Source: Rhynchonema sp. JSB1_4
Taxonomy: Eukaryota > Nematoda > Chromadorea > Monhysterida > Xyalidae
Reading direction: 5' to 3'
NCBI GenBank assembly: GCA_030248065.1
Contig: JASAMV010006079.1
Span: 124,001 to 188,000, forward strand
DNA: 64,000 nt
Shown here: piece after piece, positions 25,701 to 36,557 of the stretch
How positions within the stretch are numbered: position 1 is the first letter of the stretch
Layout: every line of letters begins with the position of its first letter
Translations under genes and position numbers: made by a program
The notes under the pieces: model-generated
Databases searched by the model: none
What the model saw: the letters and a program-made list of their open reading frames with translations, nothing else
Told to the model about the DNA's origin: nothing

Positions 25701-26797
25701 AAAAAACCGGTTTTTCCGCCAGTATACACCGAACACAGTTAACATAAAATTCGGATAACATGTTCAAGACTTTTCTCCAGGTTTTTTTGCCATTTTTAGT
25801 GGCTCATTGAGCCAATGTCAAAATAAGCCAGCAGATTTTCCCAAATGAGCCAGTAATGAGCCAGTGGCTCATATTAAAAAAACCTTGCTTTTTGTCAACC
25901 ACATACACACCGGGCGGGCAGGACTTTCGCTGCGGCTGGGGGGAGAGGGGGTCCCAACCAATGGTACCCTACCCGCCCCGACCTGGTACACAACCCCCCT
26001 ACCCGCCCCGCTACCACCCTACCCCTCTACCCGCCCCGCTCTGGTGCCCTACCAGCCCCGATTTTTGCCCTCAAAATGCCCATTTTTTCGGTCAAAAATG
26101 CCCAAATTTTGACCGAAAACCCCCGCCCAGCCAAAGTAGCCACAGCACTGCTCTGGACTGAGTTCCTGTGGGAAGGGCCCCTAAGGTACACTAACCGCCG
26201 CGACCAAGGTACACTAGCATACTACTAAACCGCCTCTCCAGGGACGCTAATTTCCCCAATTTTTGCCTGAAACGGGAATTTTAGGTCTAAAGTGGGCATT
26301 TTTAGGCCTAAAATGGGTTACTTTTAGGTCAATGTTGTCAAAGTCGCCAAAATACCCTTTTTATGGAGAATTTTTTCCAACGAGAAACAAAAATAGGTCG
26401 TCAAATTTTATACCCCAGAAAGTGACTTTTTCCTAAATTTGAATCTCCCCCTTTTCCCCAGGAACGTACACTACACTAAGCAACCACCTCGCCGAACCAA
26501 GAACCACACTGCCTGACGCGGTGACACCAGAGGAAAGCGGTGAGTTAAGTCCCCGGTCCATACCACGCACAAGGGGCACTCCTGGAGTATGGCGGACCCA
26601 AGCCCAAGCCCAAGCGTTTCCAGGCATTTTTCTATTGGGTCCGCCATACTCCAGGAGAGGGCCCAATAAACACACAATAAAATTTTTCAAACTTTTAAAG
26701 CTTCGATTCCAGTCAGACGGTGCTTTTTTTCCTGTTCGCGCAGAATAATGAACGGCTGTCCATATTCGTCGAACATTAACGATCCTGACGCAGCCAT
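19706..26797 (-). CDS. cct5: T-complex protein 1 subunit epsilon (CCT5)
   Basis: Thirteen exons, all phases consistent: 26797-26693, 24850-24710, 24438-24354, 24166-24091, 24025-23909, 23162-22970, 22294-22145, 21564-21445, 21179-20994, 20700-20563, 20239-20138, 20005-19927 and 19845-19706. The product is 543 residues, against about 541 in vertebrates. It is the epsilon subunit of the cytosolic group II chaperonin that folds actin, tubulin and WD proteins using ATP. Visible signatures are FDEYGQPFI at the N-terminus, the nucleotide-binding TNDGATI and [10 protein letters not shown], the intermediate-domain VYGGGAAEI, and the epsilon-typical C-terminus [13 protein letters not shown] then KIDDVR. 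No key residue is missing. Introns 1, 5 and 7 contain repeat insertions. Five of the 12 donors are GTTGGT. The 5' neighbour is 1.1 kb away. Confidence 0.97.
21605..22003. mobile_element. Non-autonomous hAT element in CCT5 intron 7
   Basis: Ends CAGTGGTGTCGTTGGG and CCCAACGACACCATTG, with exact 8-bp duplication AAGCACAC at 21597-21604 and 22004-22011. The word GGTATCCG is repeated in both arms. It provides 399 of the 580 intron bases. Confidence 0.9.
22515..22680. mobile_element. Fragment of palindromic MITE in CCT5 intron 6
   Basis: The central stem of the 37042-37325 family: GCTCAACACACAG, CACGCAG and their complements, then CCTCGACTTCGAACGGG. The outer ends are lost. Confidence 0.65.
23195..23650. 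repeat. GC-skewed insert in CCT5 intron 5
   Basis: A stretch with GGGGCCTGGGCCCCC and repeated GCGCGC-TTCGCGCG hairpins (near 23345 and 23420) unlike the flanking intron. It resembles the other inserted elements, but I could not find matching ends or a target duplication. Confidence 0.35.
25309..25726. mobile_element. hAT-like element with TATACYGGCGG ends, CCT5 intron 1
   Basis: Exact 8-bp duplication CACCGAAC at 25301-25308 and 25727-25734. Ends TATACCGGCGG and CCGCCAGTATA. Both arms are built from an AAAAAACCG word, forming long purine runs on the left and pyrimidine runs on the right. No ORF. Confidence 0.88.
25778..25885. repeat. GAGCCACTG-word element, short copy
   Basis: CAGGTTTTTTTGCCA on the left and TAAAAAAACCTTG on the right are inverted. 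Between them, TGAGCCA occurs repeatedly. Relatives are at 54536-54656 and 61140-61330. The target duplication is not clear. Confidence 0.6.
25905..26480. repeat. Degenerate hAT-like inserts in CCT5 intron 1
   Basis: 25905-26150 has repeated CTACCCGCCCCG words. 26160-26480 shares the AT-rich core (TTTTAGGCCTAAAAT, TTTTAGGTCAATGT) and a CCAGGAACGTACACT end with the 13464 element family. The ends have decayed and no target duplication could be assigned. Confidence 0.55.
26574..26662. repeat. 21-bp perfect inverted repeat in CCT5 intron 1
   Basis: CCTGGAGTATGGCGGACCCA at 26581-26600 has an exact complement at 26636-26655 around a 35-base loop. Pairing extends outward with mismatches. It lies about 40 bases inside the intron from the exon 1 donor, so it could fold in the pre-mRNA. 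It may be a miniature element. Confidence 0.75.
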
Positions 26798-26989
26798 TGT
26801 TCGATTTGTTGAATATGACTATTGTTGAATAATGAATATCCCGGCGGCCTGGTCTTCACCTCGCACTTTCTGTGTCACATATAACGTCCTTAAAAACAAT
26901 GAATAAAAGTAGCGAACAATATAAGCGAAACAAGCAACAAAAAAATCGGTTTATTTAAAATCGAATCGAAGTACGGTTGACGCCTCGGC

Positions 26990-27430
26990 GGACGAAGTAC
27001 GTACGATTGACATTGACACTGACAGCTCGATCTGGTAAAAATCCTACCCAAAAAAAATCAGGTCGGACCGCGCCGGGCGGGGCCGGCCAAACCCGGCTCG
27101 ATTGCTGCGATGCGACCTCTGCATTTTCTGCACGCACCAGCAGAGGCAGAGCCAAAGGCAGAGCAGAGATTAGGATCGGGCCGGGTATTCTCGGCCCGGC
27201 CCGGTCGGATTTGAAAGTCCAAAATGGCGGCCCGGCCCGGCTCAGCCTAAGGTCAAAGAAAAAATGGTCAAGAAACCCAAAAATTTTTGGAAATTTCTGG
27301 TCAAAAAGGCGCTTTCGGCTTAAAATTTTACCAATTCGACCTCCAAACCTCCGGCCCGGCCCGGCCCAAAAGTCCAAAATCCCGGCCCGGCCCGAACCTG
27401 GGGCCGTGCTGGGCGATCCTAATTCCTATC
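26990..27430. repeat. GGCCCGG-word array
   Basis: Many copies of GGCCCGGCCCGG on both strands, separated by short AT-rich spacers. Same word as at 48339-48450, 49600-49830, 51450-51590 and 62160-62560. Boundaries not defined. Confidence 0.7.
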
Positions 27431-27953
27431 TCTGGCACGCAGACGCACGGATATTGCATGCGCAATCGAACGAATCAAAAAATGCACTGCAAAAAAAATC
27501 AGATTTTTAACTCCTCTTCACTGCACGCCGTGCGTGCACCGGTTAGTGGCACGGCATTCTCTTTCATTAAGAATTGAGACAATGCGGAGGAACTGGGATG
27601 AGGTCAAAGTGCGCACTGTTTTGGGTGAACCCCGTTTTGTGTATACCCCATTTTGAGTAATCAATGGCTAACCCTAATGACCGAGCGCGCTGGAAACCAA
27701 TGAGCACTTGAACCCAATAATACGGAAGCTTTGCGGAGTTCGACCACCCAACGTTGATACCACAAACACCAGTCCGTCTTTTATTCAGTCGTCACCGTCA
27801 GCTGTGGTTCGTTTTTGGGGGTCGTTTTGTATGTACACAATCGCTCTGGGCTTACGCAGATGCTAGTTCTGATTTGCATTACCAATTCATTGTCGATGAT
27901 TGGATATCACAGATAAAATTGAAGTTCAACTTTTTATCAGATTTGGATTCTTC

Positions 27954-29126
27954 TCACATGGGCACCGCGTCGGGATCGAGAATGACTTGATTGCTGTTCT
28001 GATTGTTGTCCGGTTCGGGTTCCTTCTTCTTCTCCTTCTTCTTTTTGTCCTTTTTGCTGCCACTGCTGGCGCCTCCTGGTTTTGATCGTTTCGAGTCCTT
28101 GCCGCCGCCTTTGGCCTTCTTCAGTGCTCGTGCCACTGACTGCGTCGTTTTGCTGTTGAGCGCTCGTCGCAAATGACGATTGTGCGCCACTGCCAGACTG
28201 CAATTGCAGATACAGACACTCTTAGGTACTTTGGTCGGTATCAAACTTGGTGATCCGGTAGCCAATCGGTCTTATATGCCTTGGTCTCGTGGGTTTTTTG
28301 TCCTGTGGATGCATACGTCAACTAATGTCACCGATTTCAACCAGCATAAAAGTCGGTTTGGAGCAGAAACCAGTGGATTCAGTCAGTAGATCAATATCGT
28401 AACAGGAGGAAGGCCATGTGATCATAGGAAAGCAGATAGGATCCGGATCTGATCACGGAAGTATGATACCCGTAGTCTGACTAGGGTGGTCGTGGCCTGG
28501 GTCACTAACTCGATATCCTCGTTTTTGATTGCTTGATGACTGGGCGACCGCTTCAGCAGTTCCTCGTGTGCGCCCTTGAGCATGGTGTCGAGTATATGCG
28601 AGAACAGGCCATCCAGATAGGAGGCTTCGTATCTACCACCACCACTGCCCCCGCCGCCGGCTGTCTGAAAGTCGCGCATCACAATAATGATGTTTTCGGC
28701 ACAATAATATTTCGGGTACCTCGGTCGCTCCAGTGGATTGTTGCGATGTGGTTTTCATTGCTGACTTGTTCGCATCCGACTGCTTGCCGCTCTCATTCAC
28801 ACAACAGTCGCACGTCAGATCCGGGTCCATGTCAAGACCGACCGGTTGGGGCCAGGACTTGAACACCGCCGTGCCCTCCATCTTCAAATTCATTTCTCCA
28901 TGCTGAAACACAGCGTTATACCATAGCTTGCGCCTAAACATTCCTCATTTTGATGAATTGACCCAACCTTTGTTTCCATTGTTCCACCGCCTTCAAAGTC
29001 CAGTACTTTCTCCTTGTCCTTGTCCGGGTCGTGCCCTTTGCCGGCTGTCAGTCGATGTTTCATATGGGCAGTGGATTCGATTGGCGCGCTGCTGGTCATG
29101 GCGACTGGTTGTAGAGTTGTAGAGTT
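27954..29126 (-). CDS. Unrecognised protein with Lys-rich tail
   Basis: Four exons in phase: 29126-28968, 28902-28720, 28664-28510 and 28197-27954, giving about 246 residues. The first ATG in the chain is ten codons into the first listed exon (MTSSAPIES), unless an upstream exon exists. The middle has Ser/Thr/Gly-rich spacers. A helical segment then runs from YLDGLFSHILDTMLKGAHEE to IKNEDIDLAVAHNRHLRRAL, whose strand-helix ending (IKNEDIDLAV) is reminiscent of histone-fold proteins. The C-terminus is a basic KKDKKKKEKKK run followed by acidic residues and LDPDAVPM. Likely nuclear. The family is not recognised, and the histone-fold idea is only a pattern impression. Donors include GTTGGG and GTTAGT. 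It is head-to-head with the FAM161-like gene 1.2 kb away. Confidence 0.6.
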
Positions 29127-30305
29127 CTGTAACCATGTTGTGATATCAGGGGAATTGCCTGAATCTGAAAGCTCAAGGGGTTCGTCGACCGTTTGCACTT
29201 GGGCTGCGGCCCAGGTTTCCCAACCGAAAACAGACTAATGAAGAAAGAGTTTCTGTTTCCTTTACGAAAAGCGGTAAAAATATTGTCGCAAATAGCAAAC
29301 CTGTGGTGGTTGGCTTGAATCAATTACCGGTTGATGATGGGACATGGTGACGAGTCGTTGCGCGTGTAGATTTAGGTCAAATTGGTGAAAAAAGTTAATC
29401 CGGTTGATCGAGAGGAATTGTGAATGAAATCCATGCTTGCTTTTGTTTGACGTGCATTCTAAAACCGATCCCTCCCCTTGCTGCAGGACAACACTGCTGA
29501 TATTCATTCAATCCACTAGTTTACGTGAAGAAAAAACAGTTAAGAAAAAATTTGGTTGACACAATTTGTTTGTGACTTGTGAATGTTAAAAATGGATATA
29601 ACAGTCATTTTCCACATTTTTTGTAATGTTCGCTCCTTTAATCATTTCAAACTCCTCCGAAGCGCTTTGTGCGACCCCATCACAGCGAATGTGGCCAAGC
29701 TTGGATATGCGTTACCCTTGCTCGTTTGTTATTGTTACGTTACGTATTATACATATTACATGCGTTAATGCCATCCACGGCTTGCATCAGCAATCGCTCA
29801 TTTGGTCATGCAGATGTGCCTTATACGATGGTGCATCGAGAAACGTGCATACACGTTGAGAACGCATGCCCAGGATTTGTCCACTTTTACGTTCAGTGCA
29901 CCTGGAGGACCCGTAAGAGACATTAGAGCACATCCACAGGTGCTCTATCCAGCAATAATCGTTTGGTGCTAATCCTTCAGATGAACTAGTCGTCATGGTA
30001 ACGGCATATGCGATGGTTCTAACGGAACGTCCCTTGCGCCCCCCATGCCGTTTGTGTGCTGTCTGGTCATAGCATATTGACGTCTTTTCATGGATGACTA
30101 ACCGAAGCACACAAACAACGACTACGAAGACAACTATACAGTAAATAGCTCATCCACCTGCTGAGCTGCTTGTATGCGGCAGCCAGAGACATTTATCAGA
30201 CCCGGATCTCGGGTTTTTCGGTTCCCAAAATGGAACGTGGCCACGACCTAGTTGCTCAACTGGTGCCTTTTTATTGCCAAATTTGTCAAATAATTCGAAC
30301 CTGAA

Positions 30306-33300
30306 ATGATCGATTGGAGTGAACACGAGTTGGCCCGGATCGATTCGGTGCTGACGGCTACCGATCAGCTCATTGAAACCATCACATCGAAGGACGACTG
30401 GTTTGAGGTGCCCCATATTTTTGGCTATAGTCATTTTCGAATAGTGCCAAACATCTGCTTTCGTAATTTAATCTGCTACGTTACGCTGTATATTCTGAAC
30501 GCAGGATTCAAACTTGTTTGAGCGAATCGAGAGTCTACGGCTGGCCAACAAGAGCACACTTTCCTTGATCAGTCAGGCTCAGACCGGTGATGAATACGAA
30601 ACGCAGACATACCACGATGATCACTGCTATGGTAAGATAGATGGAGGACAGATCGACCCGACTTAGGCAGGGCAATTTTGTTTGGCTGATTGTAAAATGA
30701 CTGTCGCGAATTAGTTCCCAGTGAGTTACTATCGCAGTAATTCGTGGCGCGTGGCGAGTGGACCCTGAAAAACCATGCACCAAACGGCAATAAATGAACG
30801 ACCCTTTGTGAACACACACGTCAACTACAAGCCTATCTCATAGAATGATAGTGGCACAGAAAATTTTCTTAGATGTTACCCAGAGCATCAGAGTTGTTCG
30901 TGTTCTTGTGTTACAGTGGACGAATATGGTTGCTTGCAAAGTCATGATCGTCGGGTGGCAGCGCGACGCGAGACAGAGACAACGGTGACAACCACGACGA
31001 CGACACGAACAACCACCAGAATGACGGAGACACTGTCGCATGCAATGGAGCACGACACCTGGACACCTGGCGTGACCGTTCCGAAACCATTCCACATGAC
31101 CATCAGGTTGGTAGAATCGAATAACAAACGCATGACAAGCACCACCAACGAGGTTTGGTGACACGGATTCGTTGTGGTGAAACATCAGCGACATCGTTGT
31201 CATGTCACGAAAAGCGGTTGTAAAAACAGAAAATTCTGATTTATCAGACGTCTTCATTATAGCATGGATTGATATGTATACGCTACGATCGTTTGTGCTT
31301 AATCATCCAGTATGTCATAAATGTTCTCCAATTTGCAGACAAGCACTGGCACCGATCAAAGCGAGCTACTCGGAGAAATATTGGAGAAATTGGCAAATGG
31401 AGCTCAGGCACAAACAGATGGAGCAGGAAGCGGAACTGGAGAGAATACGACAGTTCAAGGTTCAAAATGCAATTTTTTGTTTGTTTTTACTTGAAAAGAG
31501 TCCAAACATCAAATTGGCACCGACGTCAGGCGCGTCCTATTCCCGATCACGTGCACGTGCCGCTCTACAGCGAAATGGAACAGGCTCGAGCCACAAGAAA
31601 ACAGTTCATTCGTGAAAATCGTGACCAGCTGGTCAAAAACGCACAGGATCCGTTCGAATTCAGGTATCATGCAGTGTGAAACCTGTGGTTTGAAAAGAAA
31701 ACGCGCCGCAATGAGCTTCGGCGCCCACAAACAAATCCAGCGTTCAATAGATCATCACGCGCACCGATTCAACTTTGAACGATTCCACTTTTAGTACCAC
31801 TCGAAAATCTGCCGTCACACTGACACGGCACCAACGCTGTCACTCAAGTGAGAATCTGACAGCCTCGAATCTTGAACATCGAAAACAACAATTCCGCGCA
31901 CAACCGGCGCCGAGCTTTTCACAACACGCAAACAGCGATGTGGTCAAGAGGGAGAGGGAACAGAAGCGAGAAGAACGAGCCAGGGAAATGCTTGAAAAGG
32001 CAGTTTCGCCTGGGTTGATGCTGGTGCGTACAGTTTGTTAACACTTCGACAATGGCGTTTTATTTTGCGGATGTTGCGGATTGCGTTGATTACGATGCCT
32101 GCTTTTCCTTATCATTCACGGTTTCTTTTTGCTTCAGGAACGGAATAAGATTTTATCTAAACAGCGACATTCCAAATGCGTTGTGCCCGACAAACGACCG
32201 TCATTCCGCAAAAGCGTGCCCGATTTCAAACAACTTCATGAACAGGTGACATTGTACGATTAGACCGATTTCATATTAGAAAAGAGATGAAGTAGCATTT
32301 CATTGGAATCACCACAGTTGAGTTAGTTTGCAGCTCGATTTGGCACTGACCGAGGCTAAACTGAGTCGACAGAAACCGACACTCGTCGAACCGTTCGCAT
32401 TCGTCAGCGATGAACGAAGCCGCATTATGGTTGGACTATTATTTTTGGTGAATGGAGATCACTTTGGTCTTTTCACGACCCTGGTACCCGCATCTGCCCT
32501 CAAAACCCCTGCACTTGAGATGCTATTATACAGAAACACAACTGTGTCGACCAAGCAAAACCGAACACGAAGCCCCGTCGTTCGCTGTCGGCTGTGCTGC
32601 ACACGACACCCGATGTGCATGTGTACTTGAACAAGGCAGCCTTGGTGAGACGACAGGCTGCTCGGTGAGTGTGGCATGGGGCAGACGATTAATTGACTCA
32701 ATCAAATATGTATTGATCCGTTGATTGTTTTAATTGACAGATTCAATGATTTTTGAGCGATTTATTGTTGAATGGCTATTTGACAAATGGTTTGATCCCC
32801 TATGATGTTTCAGAGAGCACATAGAGCGCCTGACAGGTATTCCGCGCGATCTACAAGCGCTGTACAAACGGCGAGAGGCCTACAGAGCCGAATTGAAGAA
32901 CACGTTGACGGTGCAGAGAAAGAGGAACAAAAGTGATGAGGACAGAAGGGAGCGGAGTAAGAAACTGGAACTTTGGTTGGTTTTGAAAACTTATGGCTAT
33001 ATTTATGCGTTTTTTATGAGCAAGCTGATAATTTCAGATTAGATTACCTACATTCATATGACATCCAACATTCGGCTTGCAGGATCAGGGACCAAACTCA
33101 TCAGGACACCTACCAACGTGATCTGATCGAAATGGAGACTCGCGTGAAGAACGGTCCGACGTTGGTGGACAGGCAGCATCTGTTCATTCAACAGCAGCGA
33201 ATCGCCGCGTTGGAAGCCGAATTGGCCCAAATCATGCCCGGCAACCACAGACGCTCAAAAATCAAAGAGGTCGTGCGTCGGCGCTCATCGGTGGCGAAAC

Positions 33301-33947
33301 GGTCGGTTGGCGAAATCGTAAACGGATTTGCCGAACAGAAAAACAATAATAATGTGGCAAAGGATCATAATAGTGACGCCCAGTTTGACGACGCACACGA
33401 AAATGACGACGAGGACGCACTTGACCAACTGCTGCGTTCGGAGCGACATTTCGAGGACAACGCTTGGTTCCAGCTGTCCCCTCCCCATGGCATGTCCCGT
33501 GAGTCGACCAGAATGTCAATGAAGAGTGCTGCTGCAGCCATGAACGGACAGGTTGCAATGACAGAAGACAGTATTTCGGCGCAAGGCAAGCCGGCGGCCA
33601 TACTGTCACGCGAATCGACCAAAGCCTCCAGTCACAGTCTGAGACGGCAGTCGTTGTCTGCGGCCGGCAATAAAAATGGAGCGGAAATTTTGAAAAGTTC
33701 AGCAACGCCTGTTCAATTGGTGGAGCAAGATACAAAAACAGAGGCAGATGACAAACATTCGGATGGCAGTCAGTTGTCGTACAGTTCGTTTTCGAGTCAG
33801 CACAGCAGTTCGGCAAGCGGATCGAGTTCGACCTCAAAGTCCGGATCCAAGTCGGATTCAAAATCCGGCAGCGGATCCAAACGTGGTTCGAGTCGTAAAA
33901 CGTCATCGGCCAGCGAAAATTTCTTCAGCGATCTGCCAAGTGGCTAG
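30306..33947 (+). CDS. fam161: FAM161-like centriolar/ciliary protein (UPF0564)
   Basis: Eleven exons in phase: 30306-30407, 30505-30631, 30917-31106, 31339-31459, 31530-31663, 31795-32023, 32138-32245, 32334-32429, 32534-32664, 32814-32975 and 33083-33947, giving about 754 residues (human FAM161A about 660-716). The conserved UPF0564 elements appear in order: VPKPFHMTIR, ARPIPDHVHVPLY, DPFEF, FRAQPAPSF, KREREQKREERAREMLEKA, VPDFKQLH and KPTLVEPFAF. Much of the rest is charged coiled coil. The C-terminal 200 residues are Ser/Lys-rich and disordered. FAM161 proteins bind microtubules at the centriole inner scaffold and the ciliary connecting region. The N-terminal 40 residues (MIDWSEHELARID) also look helical. 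Introns are short (60-500 bp). Confidence 0.9.
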
Positions 33948-34519
33948 ACTGGCATTTGTTGCTGTTCAGGCTCTTTCGAAGGTTGGAACTGTAGTTTACA
34001 TTAGGCACGAAAATTCCCAAAAACACTGCTTTTGCACCAAAAAAATCAGTTGCTCACAATCATCACATCACTGCTTGCATCCCATAATTATATGTACCTA
34101 TAGCTGGTTCACACCATTGCAGTCGCGTTTGTTATGGTGAGCTGACAGAACACTAAAAATTTGTTGAAGTGTCCATGGTATCCTTTCACATGCCTTACTG
34201 CCGTGTTGCCTGTTGTGCAACTCAACCATATTCTATCGAGTCAGCTCTTGTTGTGATACTGCGTGCGTTTTGTGCTCCTCTTATTTCACTTTCTAAAACT
34301 ATTTGTCTTGGTATTTTACCACAACTACATAATGCCGTATTACGTACAATGTACGTGTTGGATCGCCCGTTTGATAAACTGTAACGTCGTGATGAGACAC
34401 TTTGAAGCAAGATGAACATAACAAGCAACAGTAAAACACAGTCACATTTTTTTGGCACAACGTTATCTTGAAAGCAAAGAAGCCGCCAAATGTTGCTCAT
34501 TTGTGATTTATGATCCTCT

Positions 34520-35601
34520 TCACAAACTGGTCGACACCAAGTTCTCGTCCCTCAACAAACTGCTTTGCGATGATCCAATCGTGTTACATCGGAGTGTCGG
34601 CGCTGTGGCGGTGTCAGTCGCATGGGGCGTGGCCCAGATTAGGTCGTTGCTCGCTTGGTGCGACTCTGGAAGCAGATGCTCAAGTTGACAATGATGTTTT
34701 GTTAAAAGTCCTTTCCCCACAATCGTTTCACCTTTGATTCTGACGGCTGCCCTTTGTCGAATCACGTTTACGTACAGCGCGAATGCAAGAACGATCAGAA
34801 TGACAGCCAACAAACCGATCACACCCAGACCGATCCAAAGAGCGCTTGGGATTGGCTTGCTGGTGTCTGTACGGTAACTCATTAATTACAATGTTGATTA
34901 AGGGTGTAACAATCGCTGCATTACGGTCAGACAAACCTTTCGACTGAATTTCCACCAGTAATCGGAATCCTCGCTTACTCAGATCAACGGAATCACCAGT
35001 TCGGTAGAGCACGTGAACATTTGGGCCGGTTGTGTCCAGGATCAGGTCACGGTTGGGCGTGCTTTGACCGGTCAAACTGATGAAAGCAACATTTGGGAAG
35101 TAACGAGTAACTGCAGATAATCGTTGAATGGAAACGTGACTTTCATTACAAATTGAATTGCAAGTGAACATGCAGCAAGCGATTAGCGTAACTTCACTAG
35201 AATCAAACTCACTTGGTCAGCACAACATCTGCACTTGATGTTCCATCGTAAAGCACGAGTAGACTGTCAGACGATAGGTCCAAATCGCCTGCCAGACTCG
35301 TTAACACCAATATCGTATTCCCGACATTTGAGTGCACCGTCCACGTGCATGTAGTGTTCGCTATTTCGTGGTTGGACGCAGTTGAAGGCAATGAGAGTGC
35401 GTGTAAATTCAAGATTTCAGCATGTGAGCCGTCCGTTTTGTTCAGAAATCCGGGTGAAAAGATGACAGCTGTTGAGTTGCGCTCCGACAGCAGCTGGCGG
35501 TCAGGCGCTGGGCAGAAGTCCGGTTCGGGCTGCGTCTGCTGGACAGAACACATCAACACGAAAAGCGAAAGGGTCAACATTTTCTTTTGTCGACTATACA
35601 T
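34520..35601 (-). CDS. Single-pass CUB-domain membrane protein
   Basis: Three exons, 35601-35213, 35139-34937 and 34866-34520, join in phase to about 312 residues. The start is the ATG at 35601 or 35580, just before a signal peptide (MLTLSLFVLMCSV). The ectodomain has the CUB pattern: FSPGF, then TCTWTV, then DSLLVLYDG and a later VAFISLTG strand, ending in RGFRLLVEI. A helix WIGLGVIGLLAVILIVLAFAL follows, then a 90-residue cytosolic tail with no recognised domain. Only two cysteines flank the first CUB strand pair, so the disulphide pattern is reduced. It is probably a surface receptor or adhesion protein; the ligand is unknown. It is head-to-head with the DUF273 gene about 0.95 kb away. Confidence 0.75.
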
Positions 35602-36193
35602 ATTTATGCGCCGCACTTTTGAAAGAATAAACTTCCTTCTTTTGCGAGCGTAGGTTCCATAGTTTACCAGTGACTCAGAGCTTAGTAAGCGATTGATGGT
35701 ACGCCTGTTTCTTATCACCCACTCAGCCAATAATGGAGTGTTTTTTGTTGTTGCATTGCTCCTCCTTATGACTTGCGTTGCTCAGAATGCGTCAAAAACA
35801 TTACAACAGCATGTTGTTCCATTTTGTTTCATTTTTCGATGCATGGGTGATACAACCGAAATGTTCTTATCAAAACGTTCTTGAGCACCAGTGAGTTGCA
35901 AGCAGGAAAAATTGGACAAGCTAAGAAAGCTGCAACGCTTGAATCGAAATTGGACCAATCGTTGAATGAAGTAAGACAGTTCGAACTTGCGAAACGAACA
36001 AAACAGCTTGCTTTCAAGCACCTTTAGTTTCATTACAACAACGCTGACGTGTATTGCATAGTGGCTAAGAGCAAGGTCGCACAAGGGTGGGTTGAGCACC
36101 AGGGAATGTGATAAGAAGCAGAAGCAATGCTATTGTTGCCTGGGTGTAACGTAAGCGGGATCGTTATCTCTGGCTCTGCCAATACGGTTACCG

Positions 36194-36372
36194 CGGGTGG
36201 AATTTTCGAAACGATGTAAACGTCAGTTGGGTGTAAAGGTCGACGTAAGCTCGGTTGGTGTAAGCTCGGTGTGAACATGAAACACGTTAAGAGCAGGCAG
36301 TGTTTCATGTTTACACCGACTTCACACCGACCTTTACATCAAACTGAGGTTTGCATCGTTTCGAACATATTA
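36194..36372. mobile_element. Palindromic MITE (GGGTGGAA ends)
   Basis: Starts GGGTGGAATTTTCGAAACG and ends CGTTTCGAACATATTACCC. Both arms contain TTTACACCGACCTTTACA-type words or complements. The second copy is at 57735-57960. It lies between the divergent CUB and DUF273 genes. Confidence 0.75.
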
Positions 36373-36557
36373 CCCTTGCGAACTGAACGTGTTGCTTCAT
36401 AACGTATAGTCTAAGACACGTCAACGTTATGTCATGCAAATCGCTGGAGTTGGTGAGCCGCGTGTTAATACTTCAGTACACGTGAATGAAACCAAAATTT
36501 CACTGTACTATTCTTGAGAAAGCTAATATCCTTCGTTTTGTGTGTCAAGCATGCACA

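Noticed and set aside
26977..27510. 177-codon plus frame and 140-codon minus frame over the GGCCCGG array
   Set aside because: Pure products of the repeated G/C word; the same type of frame appears at every copy of the array.
33262..33906. 214-codon minus-strand frame
   Set aside because: Antisense shadow of the Ser-rich last exon of the FAM161-like gene, which chains with ten other exons.
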